DNA of 64,000 bases, taken from assembly GCA_965116015.1 (NCBI GenBank), contig OZ220477.1, positions 1,178,001-1,242,000 of the forward strand. The letters run 5' to 3'. Positions 33,924 to 43,235 of the stretch are shown here, in pieces. The notes beneath the pieces are model-generated. The model saw only the letters and a list, made by a program, of their open reading frames with translations, did not search any database and was not told where the DNA came from. Both the position numbers and the translations under genes were made by a program. Positions within the stretch are counted from its first letter, which is position 1, and each line of letters opens with the position of its first letter. This stretch comes from S5-327 sp965116015. GTDB lineage: Bacteria > Chloroflexota > Dehalococcoidia > Lucifugimonadales > Australimonadaceae.

Positions 33924-34709
33924 ATGGCCAACGATGCGCTGCGCGTGGGGGAGTTCACTTTCACGTCGCGGCTCTTCACCGGCACCGGACGCCATCGCAG
34001 CAACGACGAGCTCGCCGCATCGCTCGCAGCGTCCGGCGCGGAGGTCGTCACCGTCGCCATCCGGCGTCTCGATCTGGGGAACCCGAACGAGCCGACTGTC
34101 CTCGACGTCATCGACGCTGAGCACTACACGATTCTCCCCAACACCGCCGGCTGCAAGACGGTCGAGGAGGCTCTGATGACAGCCCGGCTCGCCCGATCTC
34201 TTGGGCTTCCCAACTGGATCAAGCTCGAGGTTATCCCCGACCCGAAGTATCTGCTGCCAGATCCCGTCGGGACGCTCGAGGCGGCCAAAGCTCTCGTCGC
34301 CGACGGCTTTACGACGCTTCCCTACATCCACGCCGATCCTGTGCTCGCGCTGCGCCTCGAAGACGTGGGCTGCGCGACCGTGATGCCGCTCGGCTCCGCC
34401 ATCGGGTCCGGCCAGGGCATCCATACCGCCGAGGAGATCTCGATCATCATCGAGCAGTGCAGCATCCCCGTCGTCGTCGATGCCGGCCTTGCGGTTCCTT
34501 CGCAGGCGGCGCAGGCTATGGAGATGGGGGCAGACGCTGTGCTCGTCAACACTGCTATCGCCCGCGCCAAGAACCCCTCCCGGATGGCGGAGGCGTTCAA
34601 GCTTGGCGTCGAAGCAGGACGCCTCGCCTACCTTGCGGGCAGGATCGAAGCGCAACGCTACGCGCAGGCAAGCAGCCCTCTCGAGGGCGTCATTCAGTCC
34701 ACGAGTTGA
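33924..34709 (+). CDS. thiG: Thiazole synthase ThiG
   Basis: A 261-aa TIM-barrel enzyme. The Schiff-base lysine is Lys100 in WIKLEVIPD; PNTAGCKT and AVPSQAAQAMEMGADA are further ThiG signatures. It makes the thiazole phosphate of thiamin from DXP, dehydroglycine and ThiS-thiocarboxylate. The gene lies behind a TPP riboswitch and 8 bp before the thiE-thiS fusion, which supplies its sulfur carrier. No thiF, thiO or thiH is in the window. Confidence 0.95.
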   Translation: MANDALRVGEFTFTSRLFTGTGRHRSNDELAASLAASGAEVVTVAIRRLDLGNPNEPTVLDVIDAEHYTILPNTAGCKTVEEALMTARLARSLGLPNWIKLEVIPDPKYLLPDPVGTLEAAKALVADGFTTLPYIHADPVLALRLEDVGCATVMPLGSAIGSGQGIHTAEEISIIIEQCSIPVVVDAGLAVPSQAAQAMEMGADAVLVNTAIARAKNPSRMAEAFKLGVEAGRLAYLAGRIEAQRYAQASSPLEGVIQSTS

Positions 34710-34717
34710 GCGCTGGC

Positions 34718-35587
34718 ATGACTGGGCGTCCATCTCTCGCTCTCGCGCTCCCGATCGTGGCGCTGGTTACCGACCGGCGCCGCGCAGGCGGCCTGGAAGC
34801 GCTGGCGAAGGCTGTCGAGGCCGCAACGCAGAACGGGGTGAACCTCGTGCAGATGCGCGAGAAAGATCTGCCCGACGCGGCGCAGCTCGACCTTGCGAAC
34901 CGGCTGCGCGAGGCGACGGCGGGGCGAGCTCTGCTCTTCATCAACGATAGCGTCAGCATCGCCGAAGCCTCCCGCGCCGACGGGGTTCAGCTTGGCGAGC
35001 AGTCCCGCAGCGTGGCGAGCGCGCGCGCGGCGGCGGCGCAGGCGATCCTCGTTGGGCACTCAGTGCACAGCGCGGCGGGAGCGCGCGCGGCGGAGGATGA
35101 GGGCGCCGATCTCATCATCGCCGGCGCTCTGTTCGAGTCGCCGACACATCCTGGGCAACTGCCCGCCGGCGTCGATCTTGTGCGGGAGGCCGCGGGCGCG
35201 AGCGCTGTCCCGATCGTCGGCATCGGGGGAATCGTTGCGGGCAACGCCGGAGAGGTTATCGCCGCAGGAGGCGCAGGGGTCGCCGTCGTCAGCAGCATTC
35301 TGGGCGCGCCGGACCCGGCGGAGGCCGCCGCGCGGCTCGCGGCTGCGGTCTCCGCGGCGTGGGAGGCGCGGAGCGCGCGTCCGCCGCTGCGCGTCATCGT
35401 CAACGGCGTCGAGCAGGAGATCGCAGCCGGCGCAACTGTCGCGTCGTACCTCGATGCGCTAGGTTTCGTCGGTCGCTACGTGGCTGTCGCCCGCAACGGC
35501 GAGGCGCTGGAGCGCGAAACGTTCGGCGATGTCGTCCTCCAGAGCGGCGACCGCATCGAAATCGTCCGCCCTGTGGGCGGAGGCTAA
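34718..35587 (+). CDS. thiE: Thiamine-phosphate synthase fused to ThiS sulfur carrier
   Basis: A 289-aa two-domain protein. Residues 1 to about 215 are ThiE: LVTDRR, LVQMREKDL, LFINDSVSIA and VGIGGIV. From about 225 to the end is a ThiS beta-grasp domain (VIVNGVEQEIAAGATV) ending in VGGG, the Gly-Gly terminus that ThiF adenylates. The carrier is therefore tethered to the enzyme that joins thiazole and pyrimidine. The C-terminus stays free, so sulfur transfer to ThiG remains possible. It is controlled by the upstream TPP riboswitch. Confidence 0.92.
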   Translation: MTGRPSLALALPIVALVTDRRRAGGLEALAKAVEAATQNGVNLVQMREKDLPDAAQLDLANRLREATAGRALLFINDSVSIAEASRADGVQLGEQSRSVASARAAAAQAILVGHSVHSAAGARAAEDEGADLIIAGALFESPTHPGQLPAGVDLVREAAGASAVPIVGIGGIVAGNAGEVIAAGGAGVAVVSSILGAPDPAEAAARLAAAVSAAWEARSARPPLRVIVNGVEQEIAAGATVASYLDALGFVGRYVAVARNGEALERETFGDVVLQSGDRIEIVRPVGGG

Positions 35588-35647
35588 CGGCGAAGCCCGC
35601 CGCCTACCGCTCCGCGCAGGAGACGGAGGGGGCGCGGCGAGGCTGCC

Positions 35648-36556
35648 TCATCCGATGCTGATCGTGGCGACGCCCGCCACAATCATCGCGATGGCCGCCG
35701 CCTTGACGCCGAGCGTGCGGCGGTCGATGCGCTCGTGGAGCACGTCGAAGCGCTTTGTGCTTAGCAGCGCTCCCAGAATCAGCACGAACATCGGGCGGGA
35801 CGCCGACACGACGCTGACCGACGATACAGGGCCGAGGCTGAGCGCGATGACGAGCATCAGCGCGGCGATGGGAGCGAGGACGCCCTCTGCGAGAAGGAGG
35901 TTCGCCCATGCGCTCGCCGATCTCCGCACGCTCCGCAGCTCCCTTAGCGTCGAGGGGCGCGCCGAGAGCGCCAGCACGCCGACCGCCATCGCGGCGGAGC
36001 GTATCGCCTGTATGCCCCATACGTTCATCACGCGCGTCGCCTGCTCGCTCGCGATGAACGCCATTCCCACCGAGAAGCTGCCAGCGAGCAGGATGAAGAA
36101 CGCCTTGCCGCGCGCAAGGCGAAACAGGCCCTCCTCCGGGCGCGCCGACACTAGCCCGGCGCCGAGAATCACCACGACCACGGCTCCCCACTGCAGCGCG
36201 GTGAGCGTCTCTCCCAGGAAGATGACGGCGGCGACCGATGCGAATATGGGGCCGACCTGCTGAATCGGCGCTGCTCGCGACGCCTCCTCCATGCTTAGTC
36301 CGTGGAAGAAGAGGAAGAGCCCCAGCGCCCACAGCAGGCCGCTTGCAATCGCCCAGGGCGCGCCCTCTCCGCCATCGAATCCCACGGTGGGCGCGACTGC
36401 GGAGAAGTAGACTACCGCAATAGCCGCCTGCAGCAGCCCGAATGCCGCGTTGAACGAACTCGCGCTCGGGAACAGGTGCGTCGCGAGCCGCTTGTCGAAT
36501 ACGGTGACCACTGCGAACAGCGACGTGCTGATCAGCGCCGCCGCAACCCATGTCAT
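35648..36556 (-). CDS. EamA/DMT-family transporter
   Basis: A 302-aa membrane protein with about 10 hydrophobic helices in two EamA repeats; FLGETLTALQWGAVVVVILGA marks the end of the first repeat, and the second ends near residue 300. DMT carriers export or import small metabolites. It faces the thi operon tail to tail and is not obviously linked to it. No substrate can be read from the sequence. Confidence 0.85.
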   Translation of the reverse strand: MTWVAAALISTSLFAVVTVFDKRLATHLFPSASSFNAAFGLLQAAIAVVYFSAVAPTVGFDGGEGAPWAIASGLLWALGLFLFFHGLSMEEASRAAPIQQVGPIFASVAAVIFLGETLTALQWGAVVVVILGAGLVSARPEEGLFRLARGKAFFILLAGSFSVGMAFIASEQATRVMNVWGIQAIRSAAMAVGVLALSARPSTLRELRSVRRSASAWANLLLAEGVLAPIAALMLVIALSLGPVSSVSVVSASRPMFVLILGALLSTKRFDVLHERIDRRTLGVKAAAIAMIVAGVATISIG

Positions 36557-37082
36557 CGCGTTCTCCGGGACGGAGTGAGGTTAGGGTGGAATGAGGCCGG
36601 CAGCCCGCGCGCGGCAGGCCCGCGAGGCATCCTATCACCCGCTTTCCGCTTCCCGACTCGCAAGGCGCTGGCGGCGCGAAAAGTCGCCACGCGCGATTCC
36701 GCCGTCGACGCTGAGCGCGATTGCGGATGTCGCAGCCTATTCTGCGCATTCCGACAATGCCTTGCCGAACCGCGCAGGCGCTGACGCCGCGCAGTTCGCT
36801 CGCATCGCTCTCCGCGGGCAGACGCGCGCGCAGGGACGCAGCGAGCCGCCCGGGAGAGCGAGCACGAGCAGAGGTTAACGACATCGTAGCGAGCGCATGC
36901 GCGTTGGGGTTAGGCGTTGCTCCTGCCTGCTGCGCGTTTTCTGAAACGTCCGCTAATCTGATTGTAGTATTTCCGTAACGTAATAGCTTGATTTCGTAGT
37001 TCGGATGGCGTATTATGTACATGACAGCTAGAGAGCGCGGCGCCGCGAAGGACTGCTGGACTACGAGAGAAGGAAGCGCGAA
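36557..37082. other. Intergenic region with a good promoter at its end
   Basis: No gene is apparent in the 526 bases. The first 350 are GC-rich and show no strong repeats. The last 130 are AT-richer and carry a promoter for the small gene at 37083. Confidence 0.5.
36988..37016 (+). promoter_or_regulatory. Sigma-70-like promoter
   Basis: TTGATT (36988-36993) and TATTAT (37011-37016) are spaced by exactly 17 nt. It is the clearest promoter in the window and faces the 72-aa gene at 37083. Confidence 0.6.
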
Positions 37083-37301
37083 ATGCAGATAGTTACAGGA
37101 CTCTACCGCGCGTTTGTCGAGGGAATGATGTACTGGCGCATCGCCGCCCGGTGCGAGAACGACCTCGCCGAGATGGCCAAGCGGATCAACGCCGCCATCG
37201 ACAGGATGAACAGGACGTCGGGTCTGACGGCCGCGGAGCCGGTCGCCGTAGGCGGCGAGAGGACCGAGGCAGTCGAGGAAGTCGCAGGGAAGGCCGCGTA
37301 G
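37083..37301 (+). CDS. 72-aa hypothetical protein
   Basis: A short protein with an amphipathic helical middle (ENDLAEMAKRINAAIDRMN) and an acidic, Ala/Glu-rich tail. GAAGGAAG precedes the ATG, and a good promoter lies about 65 bp upstream. No family recognised. It may share a transcript with the zinc-ribbon gene at 37421. Confidence 0.6.
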   Translation: MQIVTGLYRAFVEGMMYWRIAARCENDLAEMAKRINAAIDRMNRTSGLTAAEPVAVGGERTEAVEEVAGKAA

Positions 37302-37420
37302 GCCTCCCTGCCAAGGCAACGAACAACCGACAGCAAAGAGGAAGCGAACGCTCCCGGCCCTCGCACGGCGAGGAGCGCCCGCCTTCCCGGGAACAAACAC
37401 TCAGTGAAGGATTCGGAACA

Positions 37421-37579
37421 ATGGCAGCGATTCTCGTAAAGGCATGCGCATACTGCGGCGGCGACGTCAACCGCTGGGAAGAGATCGACGGCTTGGAATA
37501 CCGGTGCATTCAGTGCGGGCGCCAGATGGATCCGGCGGCGGCGCTCACGCTCATCGACCAGCGCCGCACCGCCGCCTAG
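37421..37579 (+). CDS. 52-aa zinc-ribbon protein
   Basis: A small protein with two cysteine pairs, CAYC and CIQC, spaced as a zinc ribbon (ACAYCGGDVNRWEE then YRCIQCGRQM). Such ribbons bind nucleic acid or protein partners. The ATG follows TTCGGAACA with only a weak ribosome site. It ends about 160 bp before a tRNA cluster. Function unknown. Confidence 0.65.
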   Translation: MAAILVKACAYCGGDVNRWEEIDGLEYRCIQCGRQMDPAAALTLIDQRRTAA

Positions 37580-37737
37580 CGCCTGAGCCTAGTCTCGCAT
37601 TCCGCGGCAGCCCCGCGGGCGCGTTCTCGCAGCCCGCAACGCCTGCGGCGTCTCTCTGCTGCGCTCGCTTGGCGGGGGTGTTTAGCGTTCGCGCGCTTGA
37701 CAGCTCTCGCCGACGCTCCGTAGCATGGAGATAGTGT

Positions 37738-37813
<76 letters not shown>

Positions 37814-37848
37814 GCCGGCAAGCTCGGTGCGCGGGCTCCGGCGAATGG

Positions 37849-37923
37849 GCGGAAGTGGCTCAGGGGTAGAGCATCTCCTTGCCAAGGAGAAGGTCGCGGG
37901 TTCAAATCCCGTCTTCCGCTCCA
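37849..37923 (+). tRNA. tRNA-Gly (GCC)
   Basis: Acceptor GCGGAAG pairs with CTTCCGC. Anticodon stem TCTCC/GGAGA closes loop TTGCCAA with anticodon GCC. CCA is encoded at 37921-37923. A terminator hairpin follows. Confidence 0.95.
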
Positions 37924-37936
37924 CGCTCAACCAGGT

Positions 37937-37968
37937 TGGAAGCTGCCGCGATGCGGCAGCTTCCATTT
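37937..37968 (+). terminator. Rho-independent terminator after tRNA-Gly
   Basis: A perfect 13-bp stem, 37937-37949 with 37953-37965, closes a GAT triloop and is followed by TTTCC. It should end the tRNA-Phe/tRNA-Gly transcript. Confidence 0.7.
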
Positions 37969-38062
37969 CCCAGCCCCCGAGGGAACTCCCGCCCCGTTAA
38001 GCGCATTCGAGTACAATTGCCGCTACGCGAGTGCGCAAGTCTTGCGGCTCAGCGCGCCGCTT

Positions 38063-38149
38063 GCCGAAGTGGCGGAACGGTAGACGCGACGGTCTCAAAA
38101 ACCGTTGGGGGCAAACCCCGTGCCGGTTCGAATCCGGCCTTCGGCACCA
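38063..38149 (+). tRNA. tRNA-Leu (CAA)
   Basis: Acceptor GCCGAAG pairs with CTTCGGC. Anticodon stem ACGGT/ACCGT closes a loop with anticodon CAA. A long variable arm (GGGG/CCCC stem) marks class II. CCA is encoded at 38147-38149. Confidence 0.94.
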
Positions 38150-38208
38150 CACACACTCTCGCTGCCCTGCTGCTCTCCCGCCAACACGGCGCGCGCCCGT
38201 GCGAGAGA

Positions 38209-38236
38209 GCCTGTTCCCGCTTGCGCGGGAACAGGC
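38209..38236. terminator. Hairpin between tRNA-Leu and the amidohydrolase gene
   Basis: GCCTGTTCCCGC (38209-38220) pairs perfectly with 38225-38236 around the loop TTGC. No U-run follows on either strand. It may be a bidirectional terminator or a REP-like palindrome. Confidence 0.45.
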
Positions 38237-38280
38237 GGGCGGGGCCGACAGCTCCCTGCCGGCGCAAGGGCGAGACTCCT

Positions 38281-39405
38281 CTACACGGCGGCGGGGATTC
38301 CTATTTTGTAGAGGCGCGCACAGTTGTCCCAGAGGATCTTCCGCCTGTCCTCGTCTGGTATATCCAGGTCGAGGAAGGCGTTCACCGCCTCGGGATAGCG
38401 CGAGTCTCCGTGCGGGTAGTCGGTCGAGAACACGATCTGGTCGCTGCCCAAGCAGTCGAGCGTGTACTTGGCCGGGGTCTCATCTGGCTCGATAGACACC
38501 CAGCACTGCCGCTTAAACAGGTCGGTTGGCGATTCGGAGAGCTCCGGCATATAGGCGTCGAGCTCGCGCTCGTGAGCCTCTTCCACGCGCCACAAGAGCC
38601 ACGGGAGCCACGCGCAGTTGGCCTCGAGGAACGCCGCGCGGAGGTTCGGGTGGCGCTCGAGCACGCCTCCGCCGATGAAGCTGCCGAGCCCCATCATCTG
38701 CTCGAACGGCTGCGAGTAGATGCGGCGAAGCATAAAGTTGTTGAAATGCTCGCCCGCCTGCTTCGACATCGACCCCGTCGCCTCGTGGAAGCCGATGGGG
38801 ATATCGAGCTCCTCCAGCGCGCTCCATAGCGGCTCGAAGCACGGGTCGTGCCAGGGCTTGCCCACAACCACGTTCGAGCGCACGAACACGGCCTTGAATC
38901 CGAGCTCGCTCACTACCCGACGCGCCTCCCGCACTGCGTCGTTCACGTCGTACACCGAGATCATGCCGGCGCCGAACATCCTGTCCGGGTTGAGGGCGCA
39001 GAAGTCGTACATCCAGTCGTTGTACGCGCGCGCGATCGCGGCCGCGAATCCAGCGTCCAGGTCCGGCCGGGTGAGCACGCTGAGGCCTCTGCTTGGGAAC
39101 ATCACGGCGACGTCGATGCCCTCTACGTCCATCGCGTCGAGCTGCGCCTCGGAGACCCATCCCCGCTCGGAGTCGGACTTGTAGAGCTTCTGGTTGCGCT
39201 CGTAGTTGCGGCCGACAGGGTTGATGCCTCCGCGGAGCTGCCCGGGAAGGTCAGGCCACTCGATGCGGAGATCCCGAACATTCTCCGACGTAACGCCGAT
39301 GGGCGCGCGGCTCCGGTACTTCTCATCGATGTACCGCGGCCACAAGTCCGGCGGCTCCATAATGTGCATATCGCTGTCGAAGACAAGGAAGCCGTTTCTC
39401 GACAT
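38281..39405 (-). CDS. Amidohydrolase-2 family hydrolase
   Basis: A 374-aa TIM-barrel protein. FDSDMHIMEPPDLW holds the first metal ligands, IGFHEATG a central His, and FSTDYPHGDS the late Asp. Family enzymes act on aromatic and related carboxylates. GGGAGG lies 7 nt before ATG 39405, which excludes the longer open frame upstream. It stands alone on the minus strand, back to back with the export operon at 39592. Confidence 0.88.
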   Translation of the reverse strand: MSRNGFLVFDSDMHIMEPPDLWPRYIDEKYRSRAPIGVTSENVRDLRIEWPDLPGQLRGGINPVGRNYERNQKLYKSDSERGWVSEAQLDAMDVEGIDVAVMFPSRGLSVLTRPDLDAGFAAAIARAYNDWMYDFCALNPDRMFGAGMISVYDVNDAVREARRVVSELGFKAVFVRSNVVVGKPWHDPCFEPLWSALEELDIPIGFHEATGSMSKQAGEHFNNFMLRRIYSQPFEQMMGLGSFIGGGVLERHPNLRAAFLEANCAWLPWLLWRVEEAHERELDAYMPELSESPTDLFKRQCWVSIEPDETPAKYTLDCLGSDQIVFSTDYPHGDSRYPEAVNAFLDLDIPDEDRRKILWDNCARLYKIGIPAAV

Positions 39406-39591
39406 CGCGTCGCCTCCCGAAAGGCCGCAGGCTCGGCCTGTGCTGCAAGCATCATACTCCGGAAGCGGCCTTCTCTCCCAACCTCTCTCTCGGTTCTCTA
39501 TGGCGCGGGACTGACGAGGAGCGACTCGCGCCGGTACACTGCACGTCGTTCGCGGTTGGGACGGCTGCCGTATCCTTGTTCGTCCCGGGGC

Positions 39592-42486
39592 ATGGAGAGC
39601 GGAATGGGGAGAATGCTTGGATGGAAGGCGGGGCCGTTCTTTGCGTGGCAAGCGGCGGCGCTGGTCGTTGTGTTCGCAGTCGCCGCGAGCGGCGCGTTCA
39701 TGCTGGGCAGGTCTGGCGGCGACGGAACGAGCGTGAGGCTGGGAGAGGGCGAGCAGCTTGTGGCTGTCCGCGTCGGAAACCTCATCGACTCGGTGTCGAC
39801 GAGCGGAACGGTGGCGTTCGCGAACCGCGAGACCGTTATGTTCGACATCGCGGGCGAGGTGGCGGAAGTTCTGGTGTCGGAGGGGGACGTGGTGAGGAAA
39901 GGGCAAGCGCTCGCCAGGATTGACGAGTCGACCGCTATAGATCTTGCGGCGGCGCTGGCCAAGGCCGAAGCGAATCTGCGCGATGCGAGAGAGGAGGCGA
40001 ACGCGGCGGCGAATCGTCCCGGGGCAATCGCGGTGGCCGAGGCGGAAGCGGCGCTCGCGCGGGCGGAGCTGGCCGAGGCCGAGGAGGCGCTTGCGGAAGC
40101 GATGGCGGGCCCCGACGCGCTGGAGACGGAGCTGCTCCAGGCGGAGGCCGCGGCGAGGGAGCAGGAGCTATCGACTGCGAAGGCGAATCTGGGCAGGGCA
40201 ACCCTTACGTCTCCGATCGGGGGCGTTGTAAAGAAGATGGGGATGAAGGAGGGGGGCAGGGCCGAAGAGGCTTCCGCGCTGATCGAGATTGTGGATCCGT
40301 CAGTTGCCGGCGCAACCATAGCGTTCGATGTGTCGGGCGAGGTGGGGGCTGTTTTCGTGAGGAAGGGCGATATCGTTACTGCGGGGCAGACGCTCGCAGT
40401 TATCGACGATGCAACGCAAGCAGCGTTGGAGAAGGCCGCAGCGGACGCCGAAGTGAGGGCTCGCGACGCGGTGGAGGCGCTGGCGCTGGCGTCGGGGCCC
40501 AGCCCGGTGCGGACCGCCAAGGCGGAGGAGCGGATTGCGCAAGCCCGCCTGGCGTTGCGCAAGGCCCAGGAGGCTCTGGACGACCTGATGGAGGCGACGC
40601 CCGCCGAGACGGCCGAACTCGAGGTGGCCGTCGCGGATGCGACGGAGTCCCTGGTGAACGCCGGCGCCGAGCTGGCGGCAGTCAACAGGGATTCGGCGCA
40701 GGAGGTGGCGAAGGCTACGGACGCGGCGTCGGACGCCGAGGCCGCGTACGCGGCTATCTTCCGCCGCTGGCTGGGAATCACGATCACGGCGGCAGAGATG
40801 GATACTGCGCCGGAGACGCTGCTAGCCGCTTGGGAAGTTGATCTCGACGCACTCTTCACCGACCAATCCGCCCTCGCCGACGCCAGAGTCATCGACCCTC
40901 CAGACGACGACCCGGAGACGGCGTGGAGCGAGGCTACGATCTACTCGTGGCTTCGCCTCTACCCCGGAGCAATCGTCGGGACCTGCGATGGCGAGGCTCC
41001 TTTCCAGAAGCTCTGCGCCGAGAAGGAGATGGACGACGCCTGGACAGCGCTCGGCGAGGCGCGCAGCGCCCTCACAAGCGCCGAGGTTGCGGCGTCGCGG
41101 AAGTCTCTCGCCGCCGAATCCGCCGTGGACAAGGCCGAGGACGAGCTGACTGCGGCGAAGAAGGCGCTGGCGGATCTGCTTGCCCCAGACCCGCTGGATG
41201 TCGCGGCAGCCGCGGCGGATGTGGCTCTCGCGCAAGCCGAGCTGGCAAGCGCGGAAACGGCGCTCGCCAACGTGATGGACGGCGGCGATACGCTGGAGAT
41301 TAACCGGCTCAGAACGGAGCTGGTGGTCGCCGAGCAAGCGCTCGAGGATGCGAACGCCCGGCTCGCGAGGGCGACGCTCACCGCCCCTGTCGCGGGCGTC
41401 GTAGCGACAGTCGCTCTGTCGCCGGGCGATCAGGCTGACGAAGAATCGGCGCTGATTGAGATTGCGGATCCGGCAGCCGCCAGCGCAAGGCGGGAAACGG
41501 TCGTCTTCGGCTTCGCAGGAGAGATTGCCGAGGTGTTCGTCAGCTGGGGCGACGTTGTGAGCGAAGGCCAGACGCTCGCCAGAATCGACTACGCAACGCG
41601 GACGGAGCTGGAGATGGCCGCGGCCAGCGCTGAAGTCAAGCTGCGCGACGCCCGGCGCTCTCTCCAGTCGAAAACCGAGCCGGACTCCATGGCGGTGAAC
41701 AAGGCGGCGGTGAACGTAAACGCCGCCCGAACGAAAGCGGCCAACGCCGAGGCGGCGCTGGCGGAGGCCCGGACGAGCGCCGACTCTGTGGACAACGCGC
41801 TGGTGAAGACTGAGCTGGCGGTCGCCGAGCGAGCGCTGGCGAACGCGAAGAGCTCTCTCGCAGGCGCCACGCTGACATCGCCGATCGACGGCGTGGTGGA
41901 GAGCGTGTCGATGACAGTGGGGGAGCAGACTAACCGAACGGGGACTCCCCCGGCGGTCGATGTCGTCGACTTGTCAGTGGCCGAGATCAATGGATCGATG
42001 GACGAGGTGGACGCGCTGGCAGTGTCGGTAGGGGCGTCCGCGAGGGTGTCTCTGACTGCATTGGGGGAGCGAACGCTGGAGGGGGAGGTCGTCGAAATCG
42101 GGTCAGCCAACTCCGGGCAGACCGGCAGCGTGACTTTCCCGATAACCATCCGGCTTTCGGTTCCGGCGGGGGTGACGCTTCGGGAGGGGCTGAGCGCCAC
42201 GGCGGAGATAGTCTTCGCCGAGCACAGGAATGTGCTGCTGACGCCAACCGCGTCCGTAACCGGGAGCATCCTGTCGCCGACGGCGCGAGTCGTGGTCGAC
42301 GGCGTTGTCGAGGAGCGCGCGGTGAAGCTCGGGCCCAGCGACGATTTCTGGGTTGTGGCGCTGGAGGGGCTGGAGGAAGGCGATATGGTCGTGATGCCGG
42401 AGCCCGCCTCCGGCGGACAGTTCGGCGCGCCTGAGATTATCTTCGAGGAACGTCAAAACCAACGACCTCCTCCTCGCCAACGTTAG
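39592..42486 (+). CDS. HlyD/MacA-type adaptor with triplicated hybrid domain
   Basis: About 964 aa, more than twice the usual 350-450. After one N-terminal membrane helix come three lipoyl-type first halves (VMFDIAGEVAEV near residue 80, IAFDVSGEVGAV near 240, VVFGFAGEIAEV near 635) and three second halves (TLTSPIGGVV near 204, TLTAPVAGVV near 596, TLTSPIDGVV near 761). Long Ala/Glu/Leu helical hairpins join them. The C-terminal beta-barrel is present once. It should bridge the ABC permease downstream to the outside. Wobble bases are G-rich, unlike the C-rich catabolic genes. The start may also be ATG 39604. Confidence 0.85.
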   Translation: MESGMGRMLGWKAGPFFAWQAAALVVVFAVAASGAFMLGRSGGDGTSVRLGEGEQLVAVRVGNLIDSVSTSGTVAFANRETVMFDIAGEVAEVLVSEGDVVRKGQALARIDESTAIDLAAALAKAEANLRDAREEANAAANRPGAIAVAEAEAALARAELAEAEEALAEAMAGPDALETELLQAEAAAREQELSTAKANLGRATLTSPIGGVVKKMGMKEGGRAEEASALIEIVDPSVAGATIAFDVSGEVGAVFVRKGDIVTAGQTLAVIDDATQAALEKAAADAEVRARDAVEALALASGPSPVRTAKAEERIAQARLALRKAQEALDDLMEATPAETAELEVAVADATESLVNAGAELAAVNRDSAQEVAKATDAASDAEAAYAAIFRRWLGITITAAEMDTAPETLLAAWEVDLDALFTDQSALADARVIDPPDDDPETAWSEATIYSWLRLYPGAIVGTCDGEAPFQKLCAEKEMDDAWTALGEARSALTSAEVAASRKSLAAESAVDKAEDELTAAKKALADLLAPDPLDVAAAAADVALAQAELASAETALANVMDGGDTLEINRLRTELVVAEQALEDANARLARATLTAPVAGVVATVALSPGDQADEESALIEIADPAAASARRETVVFGFAGEIAEVFVSWGDVVSEGQTLARIDYATRTELEMAAASAEVKLRDARRSLQSKTEPDSMAVNKAAVNVNAARTKAANAEAALAEARTSADSVDNALVKTELAVAERALANAKSSLAGATLTSPIDGVVESVSMTVGEQTNRTGTPPAVDVVDLSVAEINGSMDEVDALAVSVGASARVSLTALGERTLEGEVVEIGSANSGQTGSVTFPITIRLSVPAGVTLREGLSATAEIVFAEHRNVLLTPTASVTGSILSPTARVVVDGVVEERAVKLGPSDDFWVVALEGLEEGDMVVMPEPASGGQFGAPEIIFEERQNQRPPPRQR

Positions 42487-42515
42487 CGCTGAGGCGGAGC
42501 GCGCGACAGCGGGCT

Positions 42516-43235
42516 ATGGCACTCATCGACATACGCGACTTGAGGAAGACGTACCGCATCGGCGCGAGGGACGTGCCTGCGCTCAACGGCGTGAGCCTCA
42601 GCATCGAGCGGGGAGAGATGGTCGCGATTATGGGGCCGTCCGGCTCCGGCAAATCGACGCTTATGAACATCATCGGCTGCCTCGATGTTCCCACGTCCGG
42701 CAGCTACCGGCTGGAGGGCGAAGAGGTGAGCGGCTGGGGAGATTCGCGGCTCGCCGCGACGCGGAACAGCAAGATCGGGTTCGTTTTCCAAACCTACAAC
42801 TTGCTGCCGCGGCTCACTGCTCTGCGCAACGTGGAGCTTGCGCTGCTGTACGGGGATCGCCGGAACGCGCAATTGCGGTCGCGGCAAGCGTTGGAGGCCG
42901 TTGGACTTGGGAGCCGCGCCAGTCACCGTCCGCTGCAGCTTTCCGGCGGCGAGCAGCAGCGGGTCGCGATTGCGCGGGCGTTGGTGAAGAACCCGTCGAT
43001 CCTGCTCGCCGACGAGCCGACAGGGGCGTTGGATTCCCGCTCCAGCAGCGAGATTCTGGCGATTCTGCAACGGCTGAACCGGGAGGACGGGCTGACAGTC
43101 TTGCTGGTTACGCACGAAGATGATGTGGCGCAGCACACGCAGCGCATCATCTTCCTTCGCGATGGGGTAGTGGTAAGCGACAGGCAGGTCGGCGCGCAGA
43201 GAGAGGCGCGGCCAGCGGCGGAGGGCGCGGCATGA
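42516..43235 (+). CDS. MacB/LolD-type ABC transporter ATP-binding protein
   Basis: A 239-aa ATPase. Walker A GPSGSGKST, the QTYNLLPRLTA Q-loop, LSGGEQQRVAIARAL signature, LLADEPTGALD Walker B and VTHEDD switch are all intact. This subgroup powers mechanotransmission ABC systems (MacB, LolCDE, FtsE). It overlaps the permease gene by 4 nt (ATGA) and follows the adaptor by 30 bp, forming one export operon. Confidence 0.92.
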   Translation: MALIDIRDLRKTYRIGARDVPALNGVSLSIERGEMVAIMGPSGSGKSTLMNIIGCLDVPTSGSYRLEGEEVSGWGDSRLAATRNSKIGFVFQTYNLLPRLTALRNVELALLYGDRRNAQLRSRQALEAVGLGSRASHRPLQLSGGEQQRVAIARALVKNPSILLADEPTGALDSRSSSEILAILQRLNREDGLTVLLVTHEDDVAQHTQRIIFLRDGVVVSDRQVGAQREARPAAEGAA

